A DNA stretch of 8,088 nucleotides. Source: DATKMS01 sp041497995 (lineage in GTDB: Bacteria; Desulfobacterota; Binatia; HRBIN30). The stretch covers positions 1-8,088 of the forward strand of contig JBGQHM010000305.1 in NCBI GenBank assembly GCA_041497995.1, read 5' to 3'. The notes below the pieces were generated by a model. It had not been told where the DNA came from. It saw only the letters and a list, made by a program, of their open reading frames with translations, and searched no databases. Within the stretch, counting starts at the first letter, position 1; each line of letters starts with the position of its first letter. A program made the position numbers and the translations under genes. Positions 1 to 7,394 of this stretch are shown one piece after another.

Positions 1-1
1 A

Positions 2-1171
2 CCGGCGTTTGGAGAGCGGGGTGCTCTGATCGGCGCACTGTTCGCGGCTCTCCATCCCACCGAGGTCTTTGACAAGCGCGTCCGGACCGACAGTGCGTCA
101 CTCTTCTTCGGCTTGCTTGGCCTGTGGGGTTGTTTGCGGCTGTATGAGCGGCGAACCCTCACAGATCAGATCGTTGCGGGCGCCGCGATCGGGCTAGCGA
201 TCGCCACGAAGTACTATCTCGGGACGTTGGTCGCCGTCTTGGTCACCGTCGATCTTCTGATCCTGTGGCGCCAGCGAACCGCGAACGCTTGGATCCGGGC
301 GGGGGCGGGATTGTTCGCGGCGGCGCTGGCGTTCGCACTGTCAACGCCCTATTTCCTGCTCGACTATGCAGGGGCATCAAAGAGCCTTGGTGTACAACTG
401 CGCACGGCCCACCCCGGCGCAGACGGCCTGTCGCCCACCGGGAATTTTCTCTGGTACCTGAGGGTCGCTCTTCCGCACACACTCTCCTGGCCCCAAGCCT
501 ATGCCGCCGCCCTGGGCATCGCTCTGCTGCTATGGAGACGGACTCCGCAGGCGCTGTTGCTGCTGCTGTTTAGCGCACTGTTTCTGATCGGCATCAGCCG
601 GCATGGCTTGCACTGGGAGCGGTGGCTCATCCCGATCTGTCCGGTGATGGCCCTGTTTGCAGCCTCTGCGTTGGAGACGACGGTGTCATGTGTCGCGACG
701 CTTCTGCGATTCCCGCGCGTGGCACAGAGCGGATTGATGGCGCTGGGAGGCGTGCTGCTGGTCGCGCAGCCGGCCCACGACGTAGTGTGGCTCGATCAGC
801 GCTATGCCCGTCTGAGTACATACGTTCTGGCTCGAGTATGGGTGGAAGAGCATCTGCCTGCGGGCAGTCGGCTGGCATACGAGTGGGAGACCCTGCCACC
901 ACCGATCACGAAGAAGCTGGCCGAAGTACCGGTGTCGTATCTCTCGGTGCGGGGAACGCTTGACTCGTACACGAGCCGCGGCATTCGGTACGTAGTGACC
1001 AGCAGCGCGTGGTACGACTACTACCCGGCGAATGCGGCACAGTATCCGGCGCAGGCCGCGTTCTATCAGCAACTGCTGAGCGAAGGACGCCTGCTCCACA
1101 CGGTTGAGCCGTCCGGCAACGAGGGGCCCGCGATCCGCATCTACGAGATCGGCGCGCGGCCAGCCGGCTGA
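2..1171 (+). CDS. GT39/PMT_2-like membrane glycosyltransferase, 5' partial
   Basis: This is the C-terminal 389 residues of a multi-pass membrane protein; the frame is open to the left window edge, so the true start lies outside. Family knowledge: GT-C enzymes of the PMT_2/GT39 group transfer a sugar from a polyprenyl-phosphate carrier to an acceptor on the outer side of the membrane. Seen here, numbering from the first visible residue: a K-R-V-R-T-D-S loop with Asp30 just before a hydrophobic helix, like the second conserved acidic loop of the family; GLAIATKYY at 64-72, the usual glycine-rich helix followed by K-Y; STPYFLLDY at 114-122; and ERWLIPICP at 206-214, equivalent to the common R-Y-x-x-P-x-x-P helix. 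Hydrophobic helices end near residue 258, and about 125 mostly soluble residues follow, probably extracytoplasmic. The next gene lies 66 bp downstream on the same strand, so co-transcription is plausible. The class is fairly certain; donor and acceptor are unknown. Confidence 0.85.
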   Translation, partial: PAFGERGALIGALFAALHPTEVFDKRVRTDSASLFFGLLGLWGCLRLYERRTLTDQIVAGAAIGLAIATKYYLGTLVAVLVTVDLLILWRQRTANAWIRAGAGLFAAALAFALSTPYFLLDYAGASKSLGVQLRTAHPGADGLSPTGNFLWYLRVALPHTLSWPQAYAAALGIALLLWRRTPQALLLLLFSALFLIGISRHGLHWERWLIPICPVMALFAASALETTVSCVATLLRFPRVAQSGLMALGGVLLVAQPAHDVVWLDQRYARLSTYVLARVWVEEHLPAGSRLAYEWETLPPPITKKLAEVPVSYLSVRGTLDSYTSRGIRYVVTSSAWYDYYPANAAQYPAQAAFYQQLLSEGRLLHTVEPSGNEGPAIRIYEIGARPAG

Positions 1172-1237
1172 GCTCCGCCGACACCTGCCGCGTGATGCCA
1201 CGGACCCCTTGGTTTTCACGCTCTACATTTTCTTGCT

Positions 1238-3562
1238 ATGGGTTGCCGCGCCCTGATGGATTCCCTGCACGCGGCTGCGTTCTTTGCGGTCACAGTTGGC
1301 CACTTCCTGCTCACGCCGTACTGGCTCAAGCGTGCGTGGGGACCGGTGTTCGCCAGCCCTGAGGAGTTCTTCTTCCATAGTATCGTCGTCGGCTTCGGGT
1401 CCTTGCAGGCGGTCCTCCATCTCCTCGCCTGCACGGTGGGCATCAGCCTGCCGGCAGGAATCGCCGCGCTGGTCGGCGGGCATCTGTGCGCGTATTTGTC
1501 GTTGCGTTTCGCGCCGCGCTCACGCCTGTCGCCGGGGACGCGCGGCGCGCCGACCCCTGCCGCGCCGGTCGCTCCACGCTCTCAGGTAGTCGCCGCGCGT
1601 CAGTCTCGTCTTCGCACACCGCCGCCGGCCGCCCCCACCCTCACTACGTGGTGGAAAGTGATTTCCGGCATCCCCTGGGTCGGCTTGATCGGAGCGACGG
1701 CCCTCGCCACTCTCGTGTTGTCCTGGCTCTATCGTTCTCCGCAATCGGACCAGATTCTTGGGATTGATTCCTTCCACTACCACGTGCCCTACGCCGTGAA
1801 CTATGCGCACGGGACCAGCATCTTTGGCTACTTAGCGACGCCCCATCTCTACGCGGTCGGAGGCAGCATCTTGGGTGCGTGGTTCTACCAAGCGTTTGCG
1901 AATTTGTTGCTCCTCGATCTCATCAATCTGCTGCCCTTCGTCCTGCTCGTCGCTTCCCTCGTGTATCTCTTCTGGCTGCTCACCGGCGAGTCCGGTTGGG
2001 AGTGGGCAACGGTGATCGTCCTGCTGCTACTTACGGGCAAGATGTTCCGCGTGAGCCTCTTCATCTCGGCCGACATGCTGTACGCGGCATCGTTCGTCGC
2101 GCTGTTCGCCGCCGTCTGCAGCATCTGGGCGCGCAACGAAATCAGGGCACACGATTGGCTCTCGCTCTCATTGTCGACCGGCATGCTGCTGAGCTCGAAG
2201 CCGCAAGGGCTGATGTCGGCGGGACTCCTCATCCTGTTCGCTCTGGCCGCGTTGGCGATGCGCGCTTTCGCCGGACGTGGCCCGCGCCCGCGTCTCTCCT
2301 TGTCGGTCGGAGTGGTGGTGTGGTCCGTGCTAGCCATGCTGGCGTCGGGCGGCATCTGGCCCCTGCGCAACTGGGTGAATTTTGGCTCACCGTTGGCACC
2401 CGTCGGGCTACAGATCTTTGGGATAGCGATCTTCCCCGGGGCGTCCGCGACCAGTGATTGGCTGTCGGTCGTCAAGGACATGCGGGACACCCCTGGGTAC
2501 AGTCTGGTGACGCGGTTTCTGGTGCGCTCGCAGGAGTGGGTCGGGACGTGGCCGGCGGTGCTGGCCGTCGGGCTCCTCGCGCTGCTGATCGATGCGGGAT
2601 ACCAGCTTGGCATGCGGCGGCAACTTGCGGCCGCGACACGGCGCAAGCTGTTCGCCCTCGCCCTCTTTGTTGCGCTGTTCGGAACGCACGGCGCGCTCCT
2701 GATGCGAACCGGCGGCAGCAGCATCGAGATTCTCGGTGGCCAGACGTTGCGCTACCTCATTCCGTTCTTTGCGCTCTATCCCGTGCTGGCGTACGCCCTC
2801 CTCTTCGCTGACGCCTATCCATGGGTGCAACGCTTCCATCTGAAGTGGATCGTCTTGCTGCCAGGACTGGCCTATCTGCTCTATCACTTCAACGCCATCA
2901 CGCAGATGCCGGGCGGGTGGAACCGCATGTATGGGTCGGAGAACCTGCTCGACTACCGTTTGGTCCTTCCGGCGTTGGCCATCGTCGCGCCGTGGTGTGT
3001 CCGCGGCAGCGGCGCGTGGGAACGCTACGCCCCATACGGGTCCGGCGCAGTCGTCGCGTTACTCATGATCGTGCTGGTCCAGCATGCGGTGGCGGAAAAC
3101 CAGCGAGTCGGCGCCCAGGCATCCGCACGCTTCGATCGTGAGCTGCGGCAGTTCGAGAAGGACGGCCGCGCCCCCACTCTCTACCGTTCGGCCTTCTATC
3201 GCGGGCTAGTCTATCAACGGCGCAACAACCTGCACTGCGAGCGCAGCCGGTACTTCACCATGAGCCGTTTCGACTTCCCGCTTCAATTGCAGGATCCGGC
3301 CGCCAGCAATCTCGTCCTCGATGTTCAGGACGCTACGACCCGCATCCCTCGGCTGCTTCGCACAGATCCGCCGGGACACACGCCGTGCGACTTCATCATC
3401 GCCGTGCACACGGACTCCGTCGAGGGCAACCCGATTGTCGGCGAGGTCTCCTATCCGGCGGTCAGCGAGAGCTCGATCAGCGAGCTCCTTCGCGTGCAGG
3501 GCACGCTGGAACCGATCGGGGATGCCGGACGGTACCGCGTCTATCACGTGCGTGGAAACTGA
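1238..3562 (+). CDS. GT-C-like integral membrane glycosyltransferase with extra N-terminal membrane module
   Basis: A 774-residue protein with many membrane segments. Residues 12-90 hold about three hydrophobic helices. A Pro/Ala/Arg-rich, probably disordered linker follows at about 92-137. A GT-C-like core begins at about 140. Core signs: GIDSFHYHVPY at 175-185, matching the D-x-x-x-Y-H-x-P first-loop motif of PMT_2-like enzymes (Asp177, His180, Tyr181, His182); SADM with Asp279 in the second acidic loop; GMLLSSKPQG at 315-324, the glycine helix followed by Lys; WPLRNWVNFGSPLAP at 374-388, a loop common in uncharacterised GT-C proteins; and LRYLIPFFALYP at 504-515. A soluble C-terminal domain covers about 618-774. 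The ATG at 1238 is the first in frame; an ATG at 1256 would remove six residues, and neither has a convincing Shine-Dalgarno. The family is less clear than for the other three membrane genes, and a non-catalytic relative is possible. The substrate is unknown. Confidence 0.75.
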   Translation: MGCRALMDSLHAAAFFAVTVGHFLLTPYWLKRAWGPVFASPEEFFFHSIVVGFGSLQAVLHLLACTVGISLPAGIAALVGGHLCAYLSLRFAPRSRLSPGTRGAPTPAAPVAPRSQVVAARQSRLRTPPPAAPTLTTWWKVISGIPWVGLIGATALATLVLSWLYRSPQSDQILGIDSFHYHVPYAVNYAHGTSIFGYLATPHLYAVGGSILGAWFYQAFANLLLLDLINLLPFVLLVASLVYLFWLLTGESGWEWATVIVLLLLTGKMFRVSLFISADMLYAASFVALFAAVCSIWARNEIRAHDWLSLSLSTGMLLSSKPQGLMSAGLLILFALAALAMRAFAGRGPRPRLSLSVGVVVWSVLAMLASGGIWPLRNWVNFGSPLAPVGLQIFGIAIFPGASATSDWLSVVKDMRDTPGYSLVTRFLVRSQEWVGTWPAVLAVGLLALLIDAGYQLGMRRQLAAATRRKLFALALFVALFGTHGALLMRTGGSSIEILGGQTLRYLIPFFALYPVLAYALLFADAYPWVQRFHLKWIVLLPGLAYLLYHFNAITQMPGGWNRMYGSENLLDYRLVLPALAIVAPWCVRGSGAWERYAPYGSGAVVALLMIVLVQHAVAENQRVGAQASARFDRELRQFEKDGRAPTLYRSAFYRGLVYQRRNNLHCERSRYFTMSRFDFPLQLQDPAASNLVLDVQDATTRIPRLLRTDPPGHTPCDFIIAVHTDSVEGNPIVGEVSYPAVSESSISELLRVQGTLEPIGDAGRYRVYHVRGN

Positions 3563-3563
3563 C

Positions 3564-3618
3564 GAGCGCGCTCTATGAGTGTCGCGGTCGGAGCGCGACA
3601 GCGAGCCACGCCGCTCGC
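3564..3618. terminator. Possible bidirectional terminator region between convergent genes
   Basis: The gap between the two convergent stop codons contains three short palindromes in a row. GAGCGCGCTC is self-complementary at 3564-3573. TGTCGCG (3580-3586) pairs with CGCGACA (3594-3600) around a 7-nt loop. GCGAGC (3601-3606) pairs with GCTCGC (3613-3618) around a 6-nt loop. No run of T or A follows any stem, so this is not a classical intrinsic terminator. Its position between convergent genes is the main argument. In GC-rich DNA such short palindromes can arise by chance. Confidence 0.3.
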
Positions 3619-3619
3619 G

Positions 3620-5395
3620 TCACTGTGGCGCTGCCGGCGCCTTCTCGCGCTGCTGCAGCCGGTTGTCGATGCCCTTCAATATGGTTTGGATCTTCTTGTT
3701 GTTGGGCTGCACCTTGAGGCCCTGCTGCGCGAAGTCGCGCGCCTTCTCGAGCTCACCACGAGTCGAATACATGAGACTGAGATTGACGAGGGACGGGAAG
3801 TGGTCCTGCCGAATCGCATAGGCACGCAGCAAGATCTCCAGTGCTAGTTGCTGCGCATCGCTGCGCTTCGACGTCTGCATCAGCACGGCCGAGTAGTTGA
3901 ACAGCGCTGCGAAACACTCGGGTGAGTCCCGGACGGTGGCGGCATACAGCGACTCTTGGTCACGCCAGTCGACGTTGCGGACCACGGTGCGGACGCTGTA
4001 CAGCGCAACGACGAGCACGAGGAGGCCTACCGGTATCCGCCGACGCCACCCCACTGCGAATGCCGGTGCGTAGCGTCTGCTGAGCGCGATACCCACCCAG
4101 GCCAGCGCCGCGCAGAAGCCGACCGATGGGAGGTACATCAAGCGCTCCGCCACCAGCACGCCGATCGGGACAATCAGGTTGCTCACCACCGAATAGGCCA
4201 CCGCAAAGAATCCGAGGGCAAAGACGACGGCGACAATCCGCGCCCGTACGGCGTACGCGAACGCGCCGGTGAGGCAGAGCCCGGCGATCATCCCGACCAC
4301 TGGGCCCAGGAAGTCGAAGGACTCCGACAGGGTGACCTGCCGGTACGAGTAATCGGCCGACAACGTAACGGGGAAGAACAAGAGCTTCGCATAGATCGCG
4401 AGGACCTTGAACCCCGTCAGCAAGCGAGTGGTCAGCGGATGACCAAAGAGCAAGTAATAGTTCTTGAGCGGCGGCTTCTGCAGAAACACGCCAACGACGA
4501 GAAACCGTACCCAGACATACACGGCGGCGATCGCGACGTACATGGCAAGCACGCCCGCGGTGTGAGCGAGGCGCGGCGCACTCCGTTGCTCTGCGGTGGA
4601 CCCGGGTCTGCCATCGGAAACCTCGCGCCTGCGGCGCATGCGGCCGACCACGTCGACGAGCAGGAGTAATCCCGGACCAACAATCGCCGTCTCCTTGCTC
4701 AGCAGCGCGCAAAAGTACGCCAGGCCCGCCACCGGCAACCACACCGTCTGTCCCACGCCGCGGAGCGTATACTGGCGCGCGTGCAGGTAGAGCGCCAGCA
4801 GCAGAAACAGCGCGGTGAGAATCTCTGCCCGGCCCACGATGCCGGTAACCGCTTCGGCGTGGATGGGGTGGGTGGCGAACAGGAGGCCGCAGACCAGCGC
4901 CAGCAGTCGGTCGCGGAGCAGCGCGTCGATGAGGATGACCACCAGTGCGCAGACCGCTGCATGCAAGACAACGTTGACTGCATGGAACGCCGAGCTATTC
5001 AGACCGGCGATCATGAAGTTCAGGGCGTAGGATGCAATGGTGAGGGGGCGGTACAGGTCGGCCGATGTGCCGATGTACTTGTACCAGTAGTCGGTGACGA
5101 AGATCCTCCAGAAGCCCTCGCTGCCGTTGATACGCGGGTCGCGCTGGATGAGCTTGTCGTCGAACGCGAAGTCGGCGGGGATGGCGTTCAAATAGACGAC
5201 GACGGCGATCAGCGCCACCCGTCCAACGGCGCGCAGCAAGTCGCGCTGGTCCGCCGCGCTACGAGGACGCGGCTCCACCGACGTGCGGAGCGCTTCACGC
5301 GGGCGGAGTGGCGGCGTCGCCGGCTGCGGTTGCCGTGCCGACGTGGGCGCTGCCGGCGCGGGCTGCTTCGATTTCGATCGCGATCGTTTGGCCAC
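3620..5395 (-). CDS. TMTC-like membrane protein with C-terminal TPR repeats (putative GT-C glycosyltransferase)
   Basis: With the GTG start at 5395 this is 591 residues. Order: Lys/Arg then Pro/Ala-rich cytoplasmic tail 1-50; about ten to twelve membrane helices 55-470; TPR-like helical repeats about 491-575. Motifs match the TMTC family: F-D-D at 78-80 with YRPLT at 115-119, HPIHAEAVTGIVGRAE at 176-191, LSKETA at 232-237, the DUF1736-type stretch LLFFPVTLSADYS at 338-350, and AERLMYLPSVGF at 416-427. After the last helix, R-N-x-D-W-R-D at 473-479 leads into the TPRs, as in TMTCs. Animal TMTC proteins are GT-C O-mannosyltransferases for cadherin domains; bacterial relatives have no settled role. 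The frame stays open to a TTG at 5479, but that extension ends at the inverted-repeat element, and MAKRSRSKSK is a typical positively charged beginning, so 5395 is preferred. It lies downstream of, and in the same direction as, the glycosyltransferase gene at 5601-7268. Confidence 0.85.
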   Translation of the reverse strand: MAKRSRSKSKQPAPAAPTSARQPQPATPPLRPREALRTSVEPRPRSAADQRDLLRAVGRVALIAVVVYLNAIPADFAFDDKLIQRDPRINGSEGFWRIFVTDYWYKYIGTSADLYRPLTIASYALNFMIAGLNSSAFHAVNVVLHAAVCALVVILIDALLRDRLLALVCGLLFATHPIHAEAVTGIVGRAEILTALFLLLALYLHARQYTLRGVGQTVWLPVAGLAYFCALLSKETAIVGPGLLLLVDVVGRMRRRREVSDGRPGSTAEQRSAPRLAHTAGVLAMYVAIAAVYVWVRFLVVGVFLQKPPLKNYYLLFGHPLTTRLLTGFKVLAIYAKLLFFPVTLSADYSYRQVTLSESFDFLGPVVGMIAGLCLTGAFAYAVRARIVAVVFALGFFAVAYSVVSNLIVPIGVLVAERLMYLPSVGFCAALAWVGIALSRRYAPAFAVGWRRRIPVGLLVLVVALYSVRTVVRNVDWRDQESLYAATVRDSPECFAALFNYSAVLMQTSKRSDAQQLALEILLRAYAIRQDHFPSLVNLSLMYSTRGELEKARDFAQQGLKVQPNNKKIQTILKGIDNRLQQREKAPAAPQ

Positions 5396-5431
5396 GAGAC
5401 ACGCTGCTCGGTTCCAGGTTGGATCGGACAG

Positions 5432-5460
5432 TGAGTACTGGCTCAGCGCAAACTTGTCAA
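5432..5460 (-). promoter_or_regulatory. Possible sigma70-type promoter for the TMTC-like gene
   Basis: Read on the minus strand, a perfect TTGACA (5460-5455) is followed by a 17-nt spacer and TACTCA (5437-5432), a poor -10 that matches consensus only at its first two bases. A start near 5425 would give a leader of about 30 nt before the GTG at 5395, which fits the start chosen for that gene. The site lies just downstream of the inverted-repeat element, so it could give the gene its own transcription if the element blocks read-through. The weak -10 keeps confidence low. Confidence 0.25.
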
Positions 5461-5478
5461 AGCGCAACCGCACGCTCA

Positions 5479-5601
5479 AGAGGCTGTCTCAAAACTCGCG
5501 GGCACGGAGGCCCGCGCCACCAAAGCCTACACCCAACGCAGGAAAATCATGGTGGCGCGGGCCTCCGTGCCCGCGAGTCAGCCGGTTTTGAGACATCCTC
5601 T
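5479..5601. mobile_element. MITE/REP-like 123-bp inverted-repeat element with nested palindromes
   Basis: The left arm (5479-5522) and right arm (5550-5601) are reverse complements over 43 of 44 positions. There is one mismatch (5484 against 5596) and 8 extra bases, TCAGCCGG, at 5578-5585 in the right arm. A 27-nt loop separates the arms. The outer ends read AGAGGCTGTCTCAAAAC on the left and AGAGGATGTCTCAAAAC on the right (minus strand), resembling transposon terminal inverted repeats. Each arm has an internal palindrome, CGCGGGC...GCCCGCG, with a 6-nt loop (5497-5516 and 5556-5575). No transposase is encoded, so movement would have to be in trans. No convincing target-site duplication is visible beyond a CTCA or CA on both sides, which overlaps the possible ends. 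The right end supplies the last base of the stop codon of the 5601-7268 gene. A non-mobile REP-type palindrome is the alternative. Confidence 0.65.
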
Positions 5602-7268
5602 CAGGGCTGCGGTGCACGCTGCAAACACAGCAGGAATCCGACCGAACGCTTTGGATCTTCGCTGTAGCCACGTCGCGCAAGCTCTGCGAGCATCGGCGCG
5701 GTACCTCGGCTCTTCGGAGCCACGACCCACACGACGGACGGTGGATCGCCGGCATCCACGAACCATGCGGCAAATTGTTTGGCTTGGTCGGCAGCAAACG
5801 GCGCATTCGTAAAGATGCGCTCGTCGATCCAGCCCAGGTGTGCGTCGGTACCCAGCGGATAGGACGCCAGGCGGAACCGGTCTGTATCCTTCCTGAGGTA
5901 GTACTGTGTCATCGTCCGAGTCGCTGCGGTGAAGATCACACCCTCCCCCGGCCGGGCGTGCGAGGTGAGCATCTGCGCGATGCGGTTCCCCATATCGGCG
6001 TAGTTGCGCTTTGGCCGATCGGTGGTGAGATAGGGCCACAGCGTGAAGGCGGCCACGCCGATCCACAACGCCAGCGCTCCGAGCATCGCCGCTCGGTTGA
6101 ATCGTGAGAGTACCGCCCCAGCCAGCAAACAGTAGGCTCCCCAGGCGATCAAGTCGTACCGTGCCACCACGTATATCGGTCGCCGCAACAGCGACACCAC
6201 AAATGCCAAGCAGAGGGGGAGGAGCACGGCGCCGAGTGTGAGCGCCAGCGCGACTCTGCGATCTGTAGCGCCATCGTCCCCGTCTCCGCGAGTCGCACCT
6301 CGGTAGAGTTGCACCGCCGCACCGCCGAGGATGAGCGCAGCGAGCGCCAGCGACAACGCACCCATGACGGACGACGATGCGAATTTGAACGTTGCCCAGC
6401 CGGGATACGAGGCTCCTGGGCCCAGCGACTCCAGGGACCACGGCACTGCCAGAGCAATGGAACGGGTGTTCCAGAACGTGCCGATCCAATCCGGCGAGCT
6501 GTTGGTTGCCTGATCAAGAAACGACGGAATCCACGGCGCGAACCCAACAGCAACGAGCGCCAGCGCGCTGATCGCGCACACCATGCTCTGGCGCCGGTCC
6601 CGGCCCCACACAGCGGCCCCCGCCAGCGGCAGGAGGAACAGGAAATAGTACTGTGTGTAGAGCCCCGCCAGCCCCGCTAGCGCAAACACCACATTGGCCT
6701 TCCAGCCCGGCGCAGTCACGAGCCGGTACACCGCGTACAACACGATCACCGCCAGCGGTGGGACCAGCGGGTACATCCTAGCTTCTTGCGAGTAGTGAAT
6801 GTGCAGTGGCGACACGGCCGCACAGCATGCGGCGAGCAGAGCAGCCGGGCGCGAAAACATGCGCGTCCCTACCCAATACACCAGGGGAATCGTCGCGCTA
6901 CCGAGCAGTGCCGAAGGGAGCCGCGCACTGTACTCGCTGTCGCCGAAGAGCGCCGTCCAGAAATGCATCACGAGGTAATACAGTGGGGCGTTACCTTCTC
7001 CCCGTAGTCGTTCCAGTATCCCGTGGACCGGCAGCTGGACGCTGAGAAGGGTATAGGCCTCGTCGAACCAGAGCGGCTCGCGGTCCAATCGGTAAAATCG
7101 CAGAGCGGTTCCCAGCAAAACAATCAGCCACGGGGCAGCGGCCATTGCCGCTACGCTGGCCGCCGGTGCATTGCCTGCGGCGCTCACTGCGCCGGCCGCC
7201 ACCGCTGGCACTCTGGGCGCCGACCCTCCGCGCTTCGAGTCGCGATGCGGCTCGGATCTCTTGTTCAT
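5601..7268 (-). CDS. PMT_2/ArnT-like membrane glycosyltransferase
   Basis: From the ATG at 7268 this is 555 residues: an Arg/Lys then Ala-rich cytoplasmic tail (1-45), about eleven or twelve membrane helices (46-412), and a soluble C-terminal domain (about 415-555). Hallmarks of lipid-linked-sugar GT-C enzymes: REPLWFDEAYTLL at 63-75 with the catalytic-type Asp-Glu at 69-70; GNAPLYYLVMHFW at 92-104; ARLPSALLG at 115-123; SPLHIHYSQEARMYPL at 153-168, the second conserved loop; and VVARYDLIAWGAY at 367-379, the R-Y-x-x-P-like helix but with Ile-Ala in place of Pro. The reaction is probably sugar transfer from a polyprenyl-phosphate donor at the outer face; the acceptor is unknown. The frame continues to a GTG at 7331, but that would start one base short of the terminator T-run, so 7268 is preferred. 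A purine stretch GAGGGAAG lies 14 nt upstream, rather far for a ribosome binding site. The stop codon overlaps the inverted-repeat element by one base. Confidence 0.88.
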   Translation of the reverse strand: MNKRSEPHRDSKRGGSAPRVPAVAAGAVSAAGNAPAASVAAMAAAPWLIVLLGTALRFYRLDREPLWFDEAYTLLSVQLPVHGILERLRGEGNAPLYYLVMHFWTALFGDSEYSARLPSALLGSATIPLVYWVGTRMFSRPAALLAACCAAVSPLHIHYSQEARMYPLVPPLAVIVLYAVYRLVTAPGWKANVVFALAGLAGLYTQYYFLFLLPLAGAAVWGRDRRQSMVCAISALALVAVGFAPWIPSFLDQATNSSPDWIGTFWNTRSIALAVPWSLESLGPGASYPGWATFKFASSSVMGALSLALAALILGGAAVQLYRGATRGDGDDGATDRRVALALTLGAVLLPLCLAFVVSLLRRPIYVVARYDLIAWGAYCLLAGAVLSRFNRAAMLGALALWIGVAAFTLWPYLTTDRPKRNYADMGNRIAQMLTSHARPGEGVIFTAATRTMTQYYLRKDTDRFRLASYPLGTDAHLGWIDERIFTNAPFAADQAKQFAAWFVDAGDPPSVVWVVAPKSRGTAPMLAELARRGYSEDPKRSVGFLLCLQRAPQP

Positions 7269-7331
7269 CGCTGCACCCGGAACTTCCCTCAAGCCACGAA
7301 CACGGTGAAAAGTCGAATGCAAGCTCCCCAC

Positions 7332-7372
7332 AAAAGCAGAGGGGGGCAGGCCCTGCGGCCTGCCCCCCTCTG
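7332..7372 (-). terminator. Intrinsic terminator after the cysteine-rich protein gene
   Basis: CAGAGGGGGGCAGGCC (7337-7352) and its exact reverse complement (7357-7372) form a perfect 16-bp stem with a 4-nt loop. On the minus strand the stem is followed by CTTTTG, a short U-tract. It begins 22 nt past the TAA of the cysteine-rich gene and ends 63 bp before the ATG of the next minus-strand gene, so it should isolate the two transcripts. On the plus strand no T-run follows, so termination is expected for minus-strand transcripts only. Confidence 0.8.
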
Positions 7373-7394
7373 GTCTGTTCAGGATTCGGTTAGG

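Noticed and set aside
1161..1170. CAGCCGGCTG palindrome at the end of the first gene as a terminator
   Set aside because: It is short, lies within the coding sequence and stop codon, and is not followed by a T-run.
1209..1239. TTGGTT and TGCTAT as a promoter just before the 1238-3562 gene
   Set aside because: The spacing is 19 nt and the -10 overlaps the ATG; it would work only if translation began at 1256. Too weak to report as a feature.
1885..2724. A 279-codon open frame on the minus strand inside the 1238-3562 gene
   Set aside because: It lies antisense inside a clear membrane protein gene, has an Arg/Ser-rich composition typical of shadow frames in GC-rich DNA, and shows no domain motif.
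3956..4742. Long open frames on both strands (237 and 260 codons) inside the TMTC-like gene
   Set aside because: They overlap the gene with the recognisable TMTC motifs and have low-complexity Arg/His/Gly/Asp composition, with no motif of their own.
5396..5479. A 28-residue N-terminal extension of the TMTC-like protein starting at a TTG
   Set aside because: It begins exactly at the edge of the inverted-repeat element, has no family similarity, and would place the candidate promoter inside the coding region. The GTG at 5395 gives a more typical N-terminus.
5479..5601. The repeated arms as part of a CRISPR array
   Set aside because: There are only two copies, in inverted orientation, with a single 27-nt gap and no further repeats or cas genes.
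7269..7331. A 21-residue extension of the 5601-7268 protein starting at a GTG
   Set aside because: The start would lie one base from the T-run of the terminator of the preceding gene, leaving no room for a promoter or leader. The ATG at 7268 is more plausible.
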